Source of the DNA: Bacteroidota bacterium | Lineage (GTDB): Bacteria > Bacteroidota > Bacteroidia > Chitinophagales > JADJOU01 | NCBI GenBank assembly: GCA_016713645.1 | Contig: JADJOU010000038.1 | Coordinates: forward strand, 1 to 64,000 | DNA: 64,000 bases | Direction: 5' to 3' | Part shown: positions 29,679 to 38,790 of the stretch, piece by piece | Numbering within the stretch: position 1 is the first letter of the stretch | Layout: the number at the start of each line of letters is the position of its first letter | Made by a program: the position numbers and the translations under genes | The notes under the pieces: model-generated | Told to the model about the DNA's origin: nothing | Databases searched by the model: none | Seen by the model: only the letters and a program-made list of their open reading frames with translations

Positions 29679-30775
29679 ATGTCAAGTTCTTTGTCAAATC
29701 ACGCTTCTATCAATCTTTTGAATTATTAAAAGATTATGAACACGAACAAGTCGTGTTCTGCAATGATCCAGCAACTGGATTAAAATCAATCATCGCTATT
29801 CATGACACTTCGCTCGGACCCTCTTTGGGCGGTACGCGTATGTGGAATTACCAGCATGAATCTGATGCCTTGGTCGATGTATTGAGGCTCTCTAGAGGAA
29901 TGACTTTTAAGTCGGCCATTAGTGGAATTAATCTAGGTGGGGGAAAGGCTGTAATCATTGGCGATTCTCACAAGGATAAATCAGAAATGATGTGGAGGAG
30001 ATATGGAAAGTTTGTCGATAGCCTTGGTGGCAAGTATATCACAGCAGAAGACGTAGGAACGAGCACCCAAGATATCGAATATATTTTCCAAGAGACCAAG
30101 CATGTCGCGGGCAAGCCAAAATACCTCAATGGAAGTGGAGATCCATCTCCCTTTACCGCTTATGGTGTTTATCTCGGAATGAAAGCTTCGTGCAAAAAGG
30201 CCAAAGGAAATGATTCACTTACAGGATTGAAAATTACTGTGCAAGGTGTTGGGCATGTGGGTTATTATTTGGTAGACCATTTATTGAAAGAAGGGGCTAT
30301 CGTCAGTATTTGCGATATCAATCAAAACAATATCAAATTGGTGACTGATAAGCACCAAGTCAATGTCATCGATGTAAAAGATGTATATACACATCCTTGT
30401 GATATCTATGCGCCTTGTGCACTCGGTGCAACAGTCAATAATGACACCTTAGAGCATTTGAAATGTTCCATAATCGCAGGTGCTGCCAATAATCAATTGC
30501 AATCTGAGAAAATACATGGAGATATAGTCAAGCAAAGAGGTATCGTTTACGCTCCAGATTTCTTGATCAATGCAGGCGGTGTAATCAATTGCTATATCGA
30601 AGTTTGTGGAGAATACAACGAAGAGCGCTCTATGAAATTCATCGAGAAGATATACGATCGATCTTTAGAGATATTTGCCCTCTCAGATAAAGAGAATATC
30701 AATAATCAAGAGGCCGCGATTAAAATCGCAAAACAGAGAATTGAAAGTGCCAGAACATTGAACGGCAGAAGATAG
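29679..30775 (+). CDS. Leu/Phe/Val-type amino-acid dehydrogenase (frameshift near the N-terminus)
   Basis: The core (from 29720) is complete: FELLKDYEHEQVVFCNDPAT, SLGPSLGGTRMWNY, the catalytic-lysine region GINLGGGKAVIIGD, EDVGTSTQDI, and the Rossmann motif VQGVGHVGYYL with GxGxxG. It oxidatively deaminates branched-chain or aromatic amino acids with NAD. The start is uncertain: ATG at 29679 (MSSSLSNHASI) is in a different frame, and one base removed near 29716 joins it to FELLKD. The shorter GTG start at 29753 would cut off the first strand. About 365 residues. Located 41 bases before nusB. Confidence 0.88.
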
Positions 30776-30816
30776 AAAGCAAATTCGCGTGAAGAGCGCG
30801 CGAGTAATAATTTATT

Positions 30817-31758
30817 ATGATCAGTAGAAGAAGTATACGTGTAAAAGTAATGCAAACCATCTACGCCAGTGAGATTGGTGGAGAGCAAGATTTGGTGTTT
30901 GCAGAGAAAATGCTTCAAGAAAATGTCGATAGAACCATCGAAATCAATTTGGTCTATCTGCTTTATTTTGTGGAGATTGCACGCTATGTATTCATCTATG
31001 CAGATATGCAGAAATCGAAGTATTTGCTCACGGAGGAAGAGAAAAATATCAATACGAATATTGGGAAATCTACCATTGTCAACTATATCCACGACAATCC
31101 TATATTCAATAAAATCGTCAAGAAATATCGAACACATCAGCATCTCGATGAATCTATCGTTAAAGACTATTTCTTTAAATTATTGGAATCTGCAGAGTAT
31201 AAAAAATATACCAGCATTGCCGAACCGACTATTGACGACGACAAAGAAGTTTTTCAATACATCATCAAGAAAATTTTTGGCAAAGAAGAGGATTTAATCA
31301 ATCACCTTGAATCCTATTTCATCAATGTCTACGACGATACTGAATTGATTTGTTTTTCATTGAAGCGCTCTATAAAGAATTTCAATTTGAACAATAAGAC
31401 CAATTTTGAATTGGGATTCGATGATTGGGAAGAGGAAAGAGAATATGCTTTTGATTTATTGAGGTTGACAATAAACAAATCTCAAGAATACGATAAGATT
31501 ATCGAACCTAAGTTAAAGGGATGGGAGACGGAGCGAATCGCTAAAACTGATTTGATTATTTTGAAAATGGCGATTGGTGAAATGTTGAATTTTCCAACCA
31601 TTCCGCTCAAAGTGACGATGAATGAATACATCGATTTGTGCAAGATGTATAGTCCACCTAAATCTAAAGAATTTGTCAATGGTGTCCTAGACAGATTGAT
31701 GAAAGAATTCACCGCGGAGAATAAAATCTTGAAATCGGGCAGGGGCCTTCAAGACTAA
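30817..31758 (+). CDS. nusB: Transcription antitermination factor NusB (long Bacteroidota form)
   Basis: 313 residues, about twice the E. coli length, which is usual in Bacteroidota. The start MISRRSIRVKVMQTIYASEI is the NusB N-terminal helix, with RRxxRxKxMQ contacting boxA RNA. The C-terminal helices include ERIAKTDLIILKMAIGEML, FPTIPLKVTMNEYIDLCKMY, and SPPKSKEFVNGVLDRLMKEF, the most conserved NusB block. The middle is a lineage-specific insertion. NusB with NusE loads onto boxA for rRNA antitermination. Confidence 0.95.
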   Translation: MISRRSIRVKVMQTIYASEIGGEQDLVFAEKMLQENVDRTIEINLVYLLYFVEIARYVFIYADMQKSKYLLTEEEKNINTNIGKSTIVNYIHDNPIFNKIVKKYRTHQHLDESIVKDYFFKLLESAEYKKYTSIAEPTIDDDKEVFQYIIKKIFGKEEDLINHLESYFINVYDDTELICFSLKRSIKNFNLNNKTNFELGFDDWEEEREYAFDLLRLTINKSQEYDKIIEPKLKGWETERIAKTDLIILKMAIGEMLNFPTIPLKVTMNEYIDLCKMYSPPKSKEFVNGVLDRLMKEFTAENKILKSGRGLQD

Positions 31759-31768
31759 TTCAATCCAT

Positions 31769-33661
31769 TTATTCCTTCCAAATTTTCTCTGTGAAATATC
31801 CTTTATTGGTCTTTGTGTGCACCAAGTAAAAGTTTCGCGCTAGTTTCGATACATCCATGGTCGCAATGTTTGATTGAACGAGTATTTCCATGCATTTTTT
31901 TCCATCTAATTGGACAATTTGGACCAACTCTATGACTTCATCTGGAGAAGAAGAGAAGAGAATTAAACTATTCTGTACGGGGTTATTCGCCACGATGATT
32001 TCACTCAACCCTTCACGAATAATCTTTTTACCAATCAACCAATTATCTGGATCTATTTTGATGGAATCTATGGTGCCAAGGACATTGAGCGGAAATTCTT
32101 GTTGATTATACGTATAGTCTAAAACAAGATTTGTTTTAGATCCGCCTGCATAGATAGAGACAGGGATTTTCATTTTATAGAAAGTGACGGAGGGATGTGT
32201 CGTGTTTTGAGCGACAATCATGCGCTTTTCCGCTTTATTCAATTTAAACAAATAAATGGGATAGCCTTCCCCGTAGAGCCAATTTTGAAAATACCCTTTT
32301 AAATCCATGGACGAAGCACTTTCAAAATGTTGAATTAGTTTTGACGAAGTTGCAAATTGATACGTCAAATTGGAATCAGCTGCATAATTGCGCAAGGCTT
32401 TATAAAATGCCGTATCTCCAATCAACCATCTCAATTGATGCAATATCATAGCGCCTTTTGAATAGGATAATCTATTGTCAAATATCCTCCCAACATTCAT
32501 TGTATCTGTGCAATAGACAGAGCCAGCACTCTGATACATAATTCGCCTCATCTGTGTTTGAATGAATAGCGGGAAATAAATGGGCGCTAAATGTTCGTAG
32601 GCGATGCCTGTCAAATAGGTCGCAAAGCCCTCATTGAGCCAGATATCGCCCCAAGATTGACAGGTGATTTTATTTCCAAACCACTGATGCGCCAATTCGT
32701 GCGCATTTAATTCAAAATTGAGGTCCTTCATAAAGGACATAGTTTGATGCTCCATGCCGCCGCCCTTATTCCACTGAGCATGTCCATACTTCTCTTTGAT
32801 GAAAGGGTATTCGCCTATGAGGGAATCAAATAATTGAATTAACTTTTTACTGATATCAAATTGATTGGCTTGATTGAGCGAATCTTCCCGATACATAAAT
32901 TGATAGACGGGAAGTCTACTACTCTTTAATTGACATGAATCGATGAAGATCGCGTATTCTGTCACCGCGATGGCTATTAAATAAGTGGCAATGGGATAGT
33001 TATGCTTCCAATGAAAAGTCGATTTTCCCATAGAGGAAGTCTTATTGATCAATAAACCATTGGTGGCCGTTTGATATTTTTCTGGACAAGTGATATAGAT
33101 ATCTAGCGAATCAATTTTATCCTCCAAATCATTGGTACATGGCATCCAATCACTCGCACCATAAGGTTCTGAAAGGGTAGAGAGAATGGGAATATTGGAA
33201 CCGTGATAGTCACAACTAAAAGATCCTAAACCAGTAGTAGGCGGGATGCCTTCATAGGCAATGAAAAAAGTATCAAATTGACCAAAAGTCAAATTTTTCA
33301 ATTGAATATGAACTTTATTGTTCTTGTGATAGCCAATGAATTGACCTGTTCTGTTTAATACGGAATTTACTTTTAAACTATCGCTGCAGTCGATGGTGAG
33401 GTAATTCAACCCTTGTACAAGGGATTTCACTCGGAATTCAATATTGCCGCGAATGTATTTCTCTGAAGGATTTACGGTCAAACGAATGGATTCATAAATC
33501 AAGTCAAATTCTCTGGGAAGTGCATTTCTACTTGATTTTTTTGAGATGGAATGTGATTTTTGTTCGCATTGGACAATTTCATCAATTAGCCCAGGATTGT
33601 AAATCGGACTTTGGGCAACTATTTCTCCATAAATAAGTGTAATAAGAGCTAACCACTTCAT
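31769..33661 (-). CDS. Secreted M1-family metallopeptidase with T9SS-like tail
   Basis: 630 residues. The signal peptide is MKWLALITLIYGEIVA. An aminopeptidase-N-like N-terminal beta domain precedes the catalytic domain, which holds GGGMEHQT (300-307), HELAHQW (H321, E322, H325) and the third zinc ligand in WLNEGFATYL (E344). The C-terminal about 80 residues (IIVANNPVQNSLILFSSSPD ... VSKLARNFYLVHT) look like a T9SS type A sorting domain. It probably trims peptides at the cell surface. Converges with nusB, with only 10 bases between the stop codons. Confidence 0.92.
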   Translation of the reverse strand: MKWLALITLIYGEIVAQSPIYNPGLIDEIVQCEQKSHSISKKSSRNALPREFDLIYESIRLTVNPSEKYIRGNIEFRVKSLVQGLNYLTIDCSDSLKVNSVLNRTGQFIGYHKNNKVHIQLKNLTFGQFDTFFIAYEGIPPTTGLGSFSCDYHGSNIPILSTLSEPYGASDWMPCTNDLEDKIDSLDIYITCPEKYQTATNGLLINKTSSMGKSTFHWKHNYPIATYLIAIAVTEYAIFIDSCQLKSSRLPVYQFMYREDSLNQANQFDISKKLIQLFDSLIGEYPFIKEKYGHAQWNKGGGMEHQTMSFMKDLNFELNAHELAHQWFGNKITCQSWGDIWLNEGFATYLTGIAYEHLAPIYFPLFIQTQMRRIMYQSAGSVYCTDTMNVGRIFDNRLSYSKGAMILHQLRWLIGDTAFYKALRNYAADSNLTYQFATSSKLIQHFESASSMDLKGYFQNWLYGEGYPIYLFKLNKAEKRMIVAQNTTHPSVTFYKMKIPVSIYAGGSKTNLVLDYTYNQQEFPLNVLGTIDSIKIDPDNWLIGKKIIREGLSEIIVANNPVQNSLILFSSSPDEVIELVQIVQLDGKKCMEILVQSNIATMDVSKLARNFYLVHTKTNKGYFTEKIWKE

Positions 33662-33721
33662 CGTATAAAGTTAGGCAGTTTATTCCAATTCTCTTTATAA
33701 AAATATTTCAGTTTTTTTAAG

Positions 33722-33750
33722 TTGATTAATTAAAAGAAAATGTAGTTTTG
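33722..33750 (+). promoter_or_regulatory. Promoter of the TPR gene
   Basis: TTG at 33722-33724, 18 bases, then TAGTTTTG at 33743-33750: a full Bacteroidota -33/-7 match. The predicted start is near 33757, about 18 bases before the ATG. Confidence 0.65.
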
Positions 33751-33774
33751 TGCCACAAAATTCAACTATTCAGC

Positions 33775-34953
33775 ATGAAACAACTTCTTTTTATCGCTAT
33801 TATCAGTTTGCAAATGACTGCAATGGCTCAAGGTCTTAAATTATCATCAGCAAAGTCCTATTTGGATGAATTCAATCGAGAGAATGATTATGCTGTATTG
33901 GAAAAAGCGCGCAATTATATCGATCAGGCAATCGCTGATCCAAAAACGGGAATTAAATCCGAGACATGGTATGTGCGCGGATTGATCTATCAAACATCTT
34001 ATGACAAGCCACAGAGTGCTGCACAAAAGAGTGTAACAGATGCGCAAGTTGCTGTTGAGTCTTTTGAAAAAGCGATTGAATTAGATCCAAAGTTTGAGAA
34101 TAGAGCGAATGCTGTATCTTATGTAAAGCAAGCGGGTTTTCGATTTTACAATGATGGAATAGATTTTTATCAGAAAAAAGAATATGTGAAATCTTATGAA
34201 ACCTTCGAAAAGACCAAGACGATTTTACAATTTCTAGTGAAAAATGGAGAGACGCTCTCTTATGTAAACAAAGATACTAAGCAGACAACAGAAGTGACCA
34301 ATGCAGATTTGGACAAGAATTTGATGATTACGGCGCGCAATGCAGGCATGTTGGACAAGGCAATTGATATGCTCACAAAACAAAATACAGCCAATCCAAC
34401 GGCAGAGGGCTTTGTGACTTTATCGACTATGTATAAGGAGAAGGGAGATAAAGTGAAAGCGCGTGAAATGATTCAAGCAGGAAACACGGCTTTCCCGAAT
34501 GATATCAATCTATTGATCTTGGATATTCAGACATATTTAGATGAGAAGAAAGAGGATCAAGCCATCGATAAAATTAAAAAAGCGACCGAACTCGATCCAA
34601 CCAATACCGTATTGCAAAATCTTTTGGGCACGACCAATGAGAAAATGGGAAAATTAGATGAAGCTAAGTTGTGTTTCGAAAAAGTACTTTCATTGGCACC
34701 AGATGATTACAATGCCAATTACAATTTGGGTGTGAATTACAATACGAGAGCCAATGAAGTGATTAAAAGAATGAATGCATTGGGCACGAGTGCTGCGGAT
34801 AATAAGAAGTATGAATTATTGAAAACAGAGCAAATCAAATTCTACAGCCTTGCTAAACCGTATTTTGAAAAATGTGAGGTCATCAGTCCGGGTAAAGAGG
34901 AATCTGTACCTAGAATGATTAAGGCAATCAATGCAGCATTGTCAAACAAATAA
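33775..34953 (+). CDS. Periplasmic TPR-repeat protein
   Basis: 392 residues from the ATG at 33775 (MKQLLFIAIISLQMTAMAQG, a signal peptide). A longer in-frame start at 33748 would add nine residues ahead of it. TPR helices are visible: AVESFEKAIELDPKFENRAN, GFVTLSTMYKEKGDKVKARE, AIDKIKKATELDPTNTVLQN, LGTTNEKMGKLDEAKLCFEK, and VLSLAPDDYNANYNLGVNYN. TPR proteins of this kind act as scaffolds at the envelope. It has its own promoter and terminator, so it is monocistronic. Confidence 0.88.
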   Translation: MKQLLFIAIISLQMTAMAQGLKLSSAKSYLDEFNRENDYAVLEKARNYIDQAIADPKTGIKSETWYVRGLIYQTSYDKPQSAAQKSVTDAQVAVESFEKAIELDPKFENRANAVSYVKQAGFRFYNDGIDFYQKKEYVKSYETFEKTKTILQFLVKNGETLSYVNKDTKQTTEVTNADLDKNLMITARNAGMLDKAIDMLTKQNTANPTAEGFVTLSTMYKEKGDKVKAREMIQAGNTAFPNDINLLILDIQTYLDEKKEDQAIDKIKKATELDPTNTVLQNLLGTTNEKMGKLDEAKLCFEKVLSLAPDDYNANYNLGVNYNTRANEVIKRMNALGTSAADNKKYELLKTEQIKFYSLAKPYFEKCEVISPGKEESVPRMIKAINAALSNK

Positions 34954-34977
34954 GCATTTAATTTATAAGAGCAAATG

Positions 34978-35008
34978 AAAGGACGTACCCAGAGGTGCGT
35001 CCTTTTTT
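34978..35008 (+). terminator. Rho-independent terminator of the TPR gene
   Basis: AAAGGACGTAC / GTGCGTCCTTT stem (one G-T pair) with a T-run, about 25 bases after the stop. Confidence 0.88.
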
Positions 35009-35041
35009 GTTTGTATAGAATGTTGGATGGGTGATTGGGTT

Positions 35042-35740
35042 TTATTTTTTTTGAAATGTATCTTCTGCCCATTTTTTCGGATTATGAATGATGTAATCGG
35101 TTATGTTTTGATACGATAGTTCATCGCGAATTATATTGACAAAGTAATTGCGTTGCCAAACATCATAGATGTCGGTGTTTTGGCGCATCCATTTGGTTAC
35201 GCCAATTTTATATCCACGAACAATTGAACCAATTGTTTTTGATGGTGATCGCCATAGGGGCGAATAATTATTCGCCCCTATGGCGGGATCATTGTTATTC
35301 GCCCCTATGGCGGGATCGGGCGGATGGATATCGTGTGGATGGATATCGTGAGGATGGATATCGTGTGGATGGGTATCGGGCGGATGGATATCGTGTGGAT
35401 GGGTATCGGGCGGATGACTATCGGGCGAATTGTTATTCGCCCTTATAGTATCATCATCATCATTGGCGCGAGTTATCAATTCGATGATGCCATGCATGTG
35501 ATTGGGCATGATGATATGATTGTGCAGTATCGCATGCGGGAAGTGGCTTGGTATTTCTAGCCAACATGCATGGGCTATTTCACCAGCGTCATTCAAGATC
35601 ATCTCTTTGTTTTCAATATGCCCGAATAGATGATTTCTTTTGTGGCAATTTATGGTTATAAAATACATTCCTTCTTTCGAATAGTCATAGTTTTTCAATC
35701 TAACAGACCTGCGGTGATGGATATTGGGATTATATGCCAT
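35042..35740 (-). CDS. REP-associated tyrosine transposase (RAYT) with an internal repeat insertion
   Basis: 232 residues. The N-terminus RRSVRLKNYDYSKEGMYFIT and INCHKRNHLFG is typical of Bacteroidota RAYTs (IS200/IS605-like Y1 transposases). The HUH motif is HMH at 81-83 (MPNHMHGIIEL). The catalytic Tyr is Y177 (IGSIVRGYKIGVTKWM). The end RDELSYQNITDYIIHNPKKW is conserved. Residues about 95-163, between HUH and Tyr, are an extra low-complexity segment: pentapeptide repeats HPHDI/HPPDT and the sequence IGANN, which are translations of a DNA minisatellite and of REP-like palindromes. RAYTs are usually domesticated single-copy enzymes that mobilise REP sequences elsewhere in the genome. Confidence 0.9.
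   Translation of the reverse strand: MAYNPNIHHRRSVRLKNYDYSKEGMYFITINCHKRNHLFGHIENKEMILNDAGEIAHACWLEIPSHFPHAILHNHIIMPNHMHGIIELITRANDDDDTIRANNNSPDSHPPDTHPHDIHPPDTHPHDIHPHDIHPHDIHPPDPAIGANNNDPAIGANNYSPLWRSPSKTIGSIVRGYKIGVTKWMRQNTDIYDVWQRNYFVNIIRDELSYQNITDYIIHNPKKWAEDTFQKK
35252..35310. repeat. REP-like 32-bp perfect palindrome plus half copy inside the RAYT gene
   Basis: CCATAGGGGCGAATAA at 35252-35267 is followed at once by its exact reverse complement to 35283. The right half is repeated alone at 35295-35310 (TTATTCGCCCCTATGG), both followed by CGGGATC. A degenerate third copy with GGGCGAATTGTTATTCGCCC lies at 35424-35443. All lie inside the RAYT coding sequence and are read as IGANN/ANNYSPL. 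Confidence 0.9.
35322..35426. repeat. 15-bp minisatellite, seven units, in frame in the RAYT gene
   Basis: Units are GGATGGATATCGTGT or GGATGGGTATCGGGC with small variations, head to tail, seven copies (105 bases). On the coding strand they give HPHDI, HPPDT and HPPDS. Because the unit is a multiple of three, copy-number change does not break the frame. Confidence 0.9.
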
Positions 35741-35967
35741 TATTTCTTTCTTTAAGTTCTAGGCAAAAGTATTGCATGTTAAAAATATTCAGTAGGCCTG
35801 AACCCATTTTAAGTATTTAAATTCGTATTCGGTTATTCCTTGAGCAAACTATCTAAGGAACGGAGGAGCATGAAACAAAAATTGTTTTTTTAACATAAAT
35901 CACAGCGCTTTAGAACGCAGTACTAGTCAATATTCAAATAAAAAGCAGACTTATAAAAATAAAAGCT

Positions 35968-35975
35968 TACCTTTG
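35968..35975 (+). promoter_or_regulatory. -7 element of the DEAD-box helicase gene
   Basis: TACCTTTG followed by CGCCCG matches TAnnTTTG. The same TTTGCGCCC context is seen at the desaturase promoter. The start would be near 35982. Confidence 0.5.
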
Positions 35976-36106
35976 CGCCCGATATATTTTATTTTTTGAA
36001 TAGAACGTATTGCATTTAACTGCCAAGCTATAAGCTTTTTGTCCCGCCATTGATGGCGCCCAGCCTTTTAAAATGTGATATACTTTATTCATTTTAAACA
36101 TTTTTT
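35976..36106 (+). promoter_or_regulatory. Long 5' leader of the DEAD-box helicase mRNA
   Basis: If transcription starts near 35982, the leader is about 125 bases, long for this genome. It contains two small hairpins: AAGCTATAAGCTT (36025-36037) and CGCCAT-TG-ATGGCG (36045-36058). Cold-induced helicases often carry regulatory leaders; here this is inference. The 366-base spacer 35741-36106 holds nothing else I recognise. Confidence 0.35.
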
Positions 36107-38170
36107 ATGAATTTTAGAGAACTCGGATTGAGCGAGCGCATCCTTAAAGCGCTAGACGAATTGAATTTCGAAACACCCACACCTATTCAAGAACAAAGTA
36201 TTCCATTGCTTTTAGCGGATGGAATTGATTTGATGGGATTGGCACAAACAGGAACAGGTAAGACTGCCGCATTTGGAATTCCAATTTTAGAAAAAATTGA
36301 TGTAAGCATCAAAACACCGCAAGCATTGGTATTATGCCCTACAAGGGAATTGTGTTTGCAAATCACCAGCGATATTCAGAAATATTCTAAGTATTGCGAT
36401 AACCTCAGAACTGTTGCTGTATATGGCGGCGCGAGCATTGGTGCTCAAATCAAAGAATTGAGAAGAGGTGTACAAATTGTCGTGGCTACGCCAGGCAGAA
36501 TGATCGATATCATCGAGCGCGGAGAAGTGAATTTCGAAGCCATCAAAGTTATCGTACTTGATGAAGCAGATGAAATGCTCAATATGGGCTTTAAAGAGAG
36601 CATCAATGAAATTCTCTCGAATACACCAACTGAAAAGAATACTTGGTTATTCACGGCGACTATGCCAAACGAAATCAGACAGATTTCTAAAAAATACATG
36701 AAAAACCCAATCGAGGTGAAAGTATCTGTGAATACAGGTAACGTAAATATCGAGCATGAGTACTATGTCGTTAAATCGGTGAATAAATACCTTGCGCTAA
36801 AGCGTTTGGTGGATTACAACCCAGACATTTTTGCGATTGTATTTTGCAATATTAAAATCGACACCAAAGAAATTGCGGATATGTTGATTCGCGATGGTTA
36901 CAATAGCGATGCGCTTCATGGTGATTTGACGCAACAACAGCGAGATATCGTTATGAATAGATATAGAGAGAAATCTCTTCAAATCCTCGTTGCGACAGAT
37001 GTAGCAGCAAGAGGAATCGACGTGAGCAATGTTACCCACGTAATCAATTACCAATTGCCAGATGATATCGAGAGTTATACCCATAGAACAGGTAGAACGG
37101 GAAGAGCTGGTAAGACAGGTGTTGCGATGAATTTGATTTTATCGAGAGATGTATATAAGATTCGCGAAATCGAGAAATTGATTGGCAAGCGATTGCTCAA
37201 ATGTGAGATTCCAAATGGATTTGATGTTTGTGAGAAGCAATTATTCTCTTTGGTGCACAAGGTGCATAATGTGGAAGTGAATGACGAATTGATTTCTCCA
37301 TACTTGGAAAAAATCTACGCGGAATTCAATGAAATGAGCAAAGAAGAGGTGATTAGAAGATTTGCATCCCTTGAATTCAATCGATTCTTGGATTATTACA
37401 AAGATGCCAATGATCTCAATGAAATGGGAAGAGATAAACAAACCAATAAGGTAGAGAATAATGGTGCATACCAGCGGTTCTTCATCAATATTGGCTCATT
37501 GGATGATTTGATGAGAGGAGATTTATTTAGGGTGATTTTCGATACAACAGGTATCAATGGCGCATCAGTGGGTAGAATTGATATGAAGGGCATGTTCTCT
37601 TTCTTCGAAGTGGAAATTGCATTGGTTGATCAAGTGATGGATGGCTTTAAGCAAAATGTACAAGTGAAAGGTCGTTCTGTGAGAATTGAAAAAGCATCTG
37701 CCCAAACAGGCGGAGGCGGTGGAAGAGAGGATAGAGGCGGAGACCGCGGTGGCGAGAGAAGAGGTGGTGAGAGATCATACGGCGGAGGAAATAGAAGAAG
37801 TGGTGGAGATCGCAGAGATGGCGGAAGAAGCGGCGGTGGAGACAGAGGAGGCTATGGTCGCGATGAGAAGAGAGAAGGTGGATTTTTCAATAGAGAACAG
37901 AAGAGCTCTGAGCGTTCATTTTCAAGAAGATCAGATTCAGCTCCGAGAAGAGACGATGCTGGTCCTAAGAGAGAATATGCACCGCGAAGAGAGGATAGCG
38001 CACCTAGAAGAGAGGAGAGTGCTCCAAGAAGAGAAGAAACAGGTGCGACAAGACTCGAGAAAATTCAAAATGCCTTTGAACCTAAATCTGGAGATGCTCC
38101 TGCAAAAACAGACGGAAAGGGAAAGAGAAACTACGATAGACCAAAGAACTACTTTCCTTATGAAGTATAG
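36107..38170 (+). CDS. DEAD-box RNA helicase with DbpA-like RNA-binding domain and Arg/Gly-rich tail
   Basis: 687 residues. Q motif near 7-32 (GLSERILKALDELNFETPTP, IQEQSIP). Walker A AQTGTGKT (46-53), PTRELCL, DEAD at 152-155, FTATMP (motif III), and HRTGRTGRAGKTG (motif VI). Around 465-540 lies a DbpA-type RNA-binding fold (FINIGSLDDLMRGDLFRVIF, GMFSFFEVEIALVDQVM). From about 545 an Arg/Gly/Glu-rich disordered tail carries repeats such as APRREDS/APRREES. It unwinds structured RNA, most likely in ribosome assembly or at low temperature. Its stop overlaps the start of the rhodanese gene by 11 bases. Confidence 0.95.
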   Translation: MNFRELGLSERILKALDELNFETPTPIQEQSIPLLLADGIDLMGLAQTGTGKTAAFGIPILEKIDVSIKTPQALVLCPTRELCLQITSDIQKYSKYCDNLRTVAVYGGASIGAQIKELRRGVQIVVATPGRMIDIIERGEVNFEAIKVIVLDEADEMLNMGFKESINEILSNTPTEKNTWLFTATMPNEIRQISKKYMKNPIEVKVSVNTGNVNIEHEYYVVKSVNKYLALKRLVDYNPDIFAIVFCNIKIDTKEIADMLIRDGYNSDALHGDLTQQQRDIVMNRYREKSLQILVATDVAARGIDVSNVTHVINYQLPDDIESYTHRTGRTGRAGKTGVAMNLILSRDVYKIREIEKLIGKRLLKCEIPNGFDVCEKQLFSLVHKVHNVEVNDELISPYLEKIYAEFNEMSKEEVIRRFASLEFNRFLDYYKDANDLNEMGRDKQTNKVENNGAYQRFFINIGSLDDLMRGDLFRVIFDTTGINGASVGRIDMKGMFSFFEVEIALVDQVMDGFKQNVQVKGRSVRIEKASAQTGGGGGREDRGGDRGGERRGGERSYGGGNRRSGGDRRDGGRSGGGDRGGYGRDEKREGGFFNREQKSSERSFSRRSDSAPRRDDAGPKREYAPRREDSAPRREESAPRREETGATRLEKIQNAFEPKSGDAPAKTDGKGKRNYDRPKNYFPYEV

Positions 38171-38593
38171 CCTTTTAATATGCCTATGTCTTATGACCTG
38201 GGCGTGCAATCAAGCTGAAAAAGGGAAACAGTCAAGTCGACGGCCGAAATCAATGCCATGCATCCAGTAGTGGTCTCCATAGATACGGTTGATTATACTG
38301 CAGTGCAGGAATTGATTCAAAATAAAAAGGTTGTCATATTAGATGTAAGAACGCCAGAGGAATATCGCGAAGGCCATATTCCTCATGCGCTCAATATCGA
38401 CTTTCAATCGCCTAGTTTTGAGACTGAAATTCTCAACCTCAATCGGGAACATCATTATTTAGTCTACTGCAGAAGTGGTAAACGAGCATTAAATGCCTCC
38501 AAAACACTTCAATCCAATGGATTTACTAGCCTAAAGATATATCCGGGCAGTTGGAATGATTGGGTTCAACACAGTGATGTCGTTGAAAAATAA
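38160..38593 (+). CDS. Rhodanese-domain lipoprotein (one frameshift)
   Basis: The start at 38160 overlaps the helicase stop and gives a lipoprotein signal, MKYSLLICLCLMTWACNQAE (Cys16 in the lipobox). The frame breaks near 38230; the next frame reads KSTAEINAMHPVVVSIDTVD and then the rhodanese domain: VVILDVRTPEEYREGHIPHA, and the active-site loop YLVYCRSGKRA with catalytic Cys. The end is SLKIYPGSWNDWVQH. About 144 residues. Rhodaneses transfer sulfane sulfur; the envelope-anchored single-domain form has no clearly assigned substrate. Confidence 0.85.
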
Positions 38594-38618
38594 ACTTTTT
38601 TTACTCAATTTCAAAAGT

Positions 38619-38634
38619 TGGCATTATAGTTGCA
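38619..38634 (+). promoter_or_regulatory. Sigma-54-like promoter before sRNA-like unit 1
   Basis: TGGCA, six bases, TTGCA matches the -24/-12 pattern TGGCAC-N5-TTGCA (GG at 38620-38621, GC at 38632-38633, correct phasing). The start would be near 38645, 25 bases before the terminator stem. No RpoN activator gene lies in the window. Note that the match could be chance in an AT-rich spacer. Confidence 0.4.
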
Positions 38635-38643
38635 ATTAACTCT

Positions 38644-38706
38644 TTGAAATTAGGTAATAATAATAATATCAAAAAAAGATCGTTTGGGCAACGATCTTTT
38701 TTATTT
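38644..38706 (+). ncRNA. sRNA-like unit 1 (leader plus terminator)
   Basis: After the promoter-like site comes GAAATTAGGTAATAATAATA, then the stem AAGATCGTT-TGGGC-AACGATCTT flanked by A and T runs (38671-38706). No ORF. It is the first of three related units. It could instead simply be the terminator of the rhodanese gene, which ends 50 bases upstream. Confidence 0.35.
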
Positions 38707-38790
38707 TAGGGAAGGTTAGATGGGTTTATATGTTTCTAAAACATTCTTATCGAATGGTTTAGGATTTTATTTGAAAAAAATGGGATAAAG

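Noticed and set aside
35224..35560. Plus-strand frames rich in MDIVWMDIV and DGYRADGYR
   Set aside because: They are antisense readings of the minisatellite inside the RAYT gene, which has clear family motifs on the minus strand.
37686..38270. 194-codon Glu/Arg-rich frame over the helicase tail
   Set aside because: It is an out-of-phase reading of the Arg/Gly-rich tail; only its last part (from 38160) is real, as the lipoprotein signal of the rhodanese gene.
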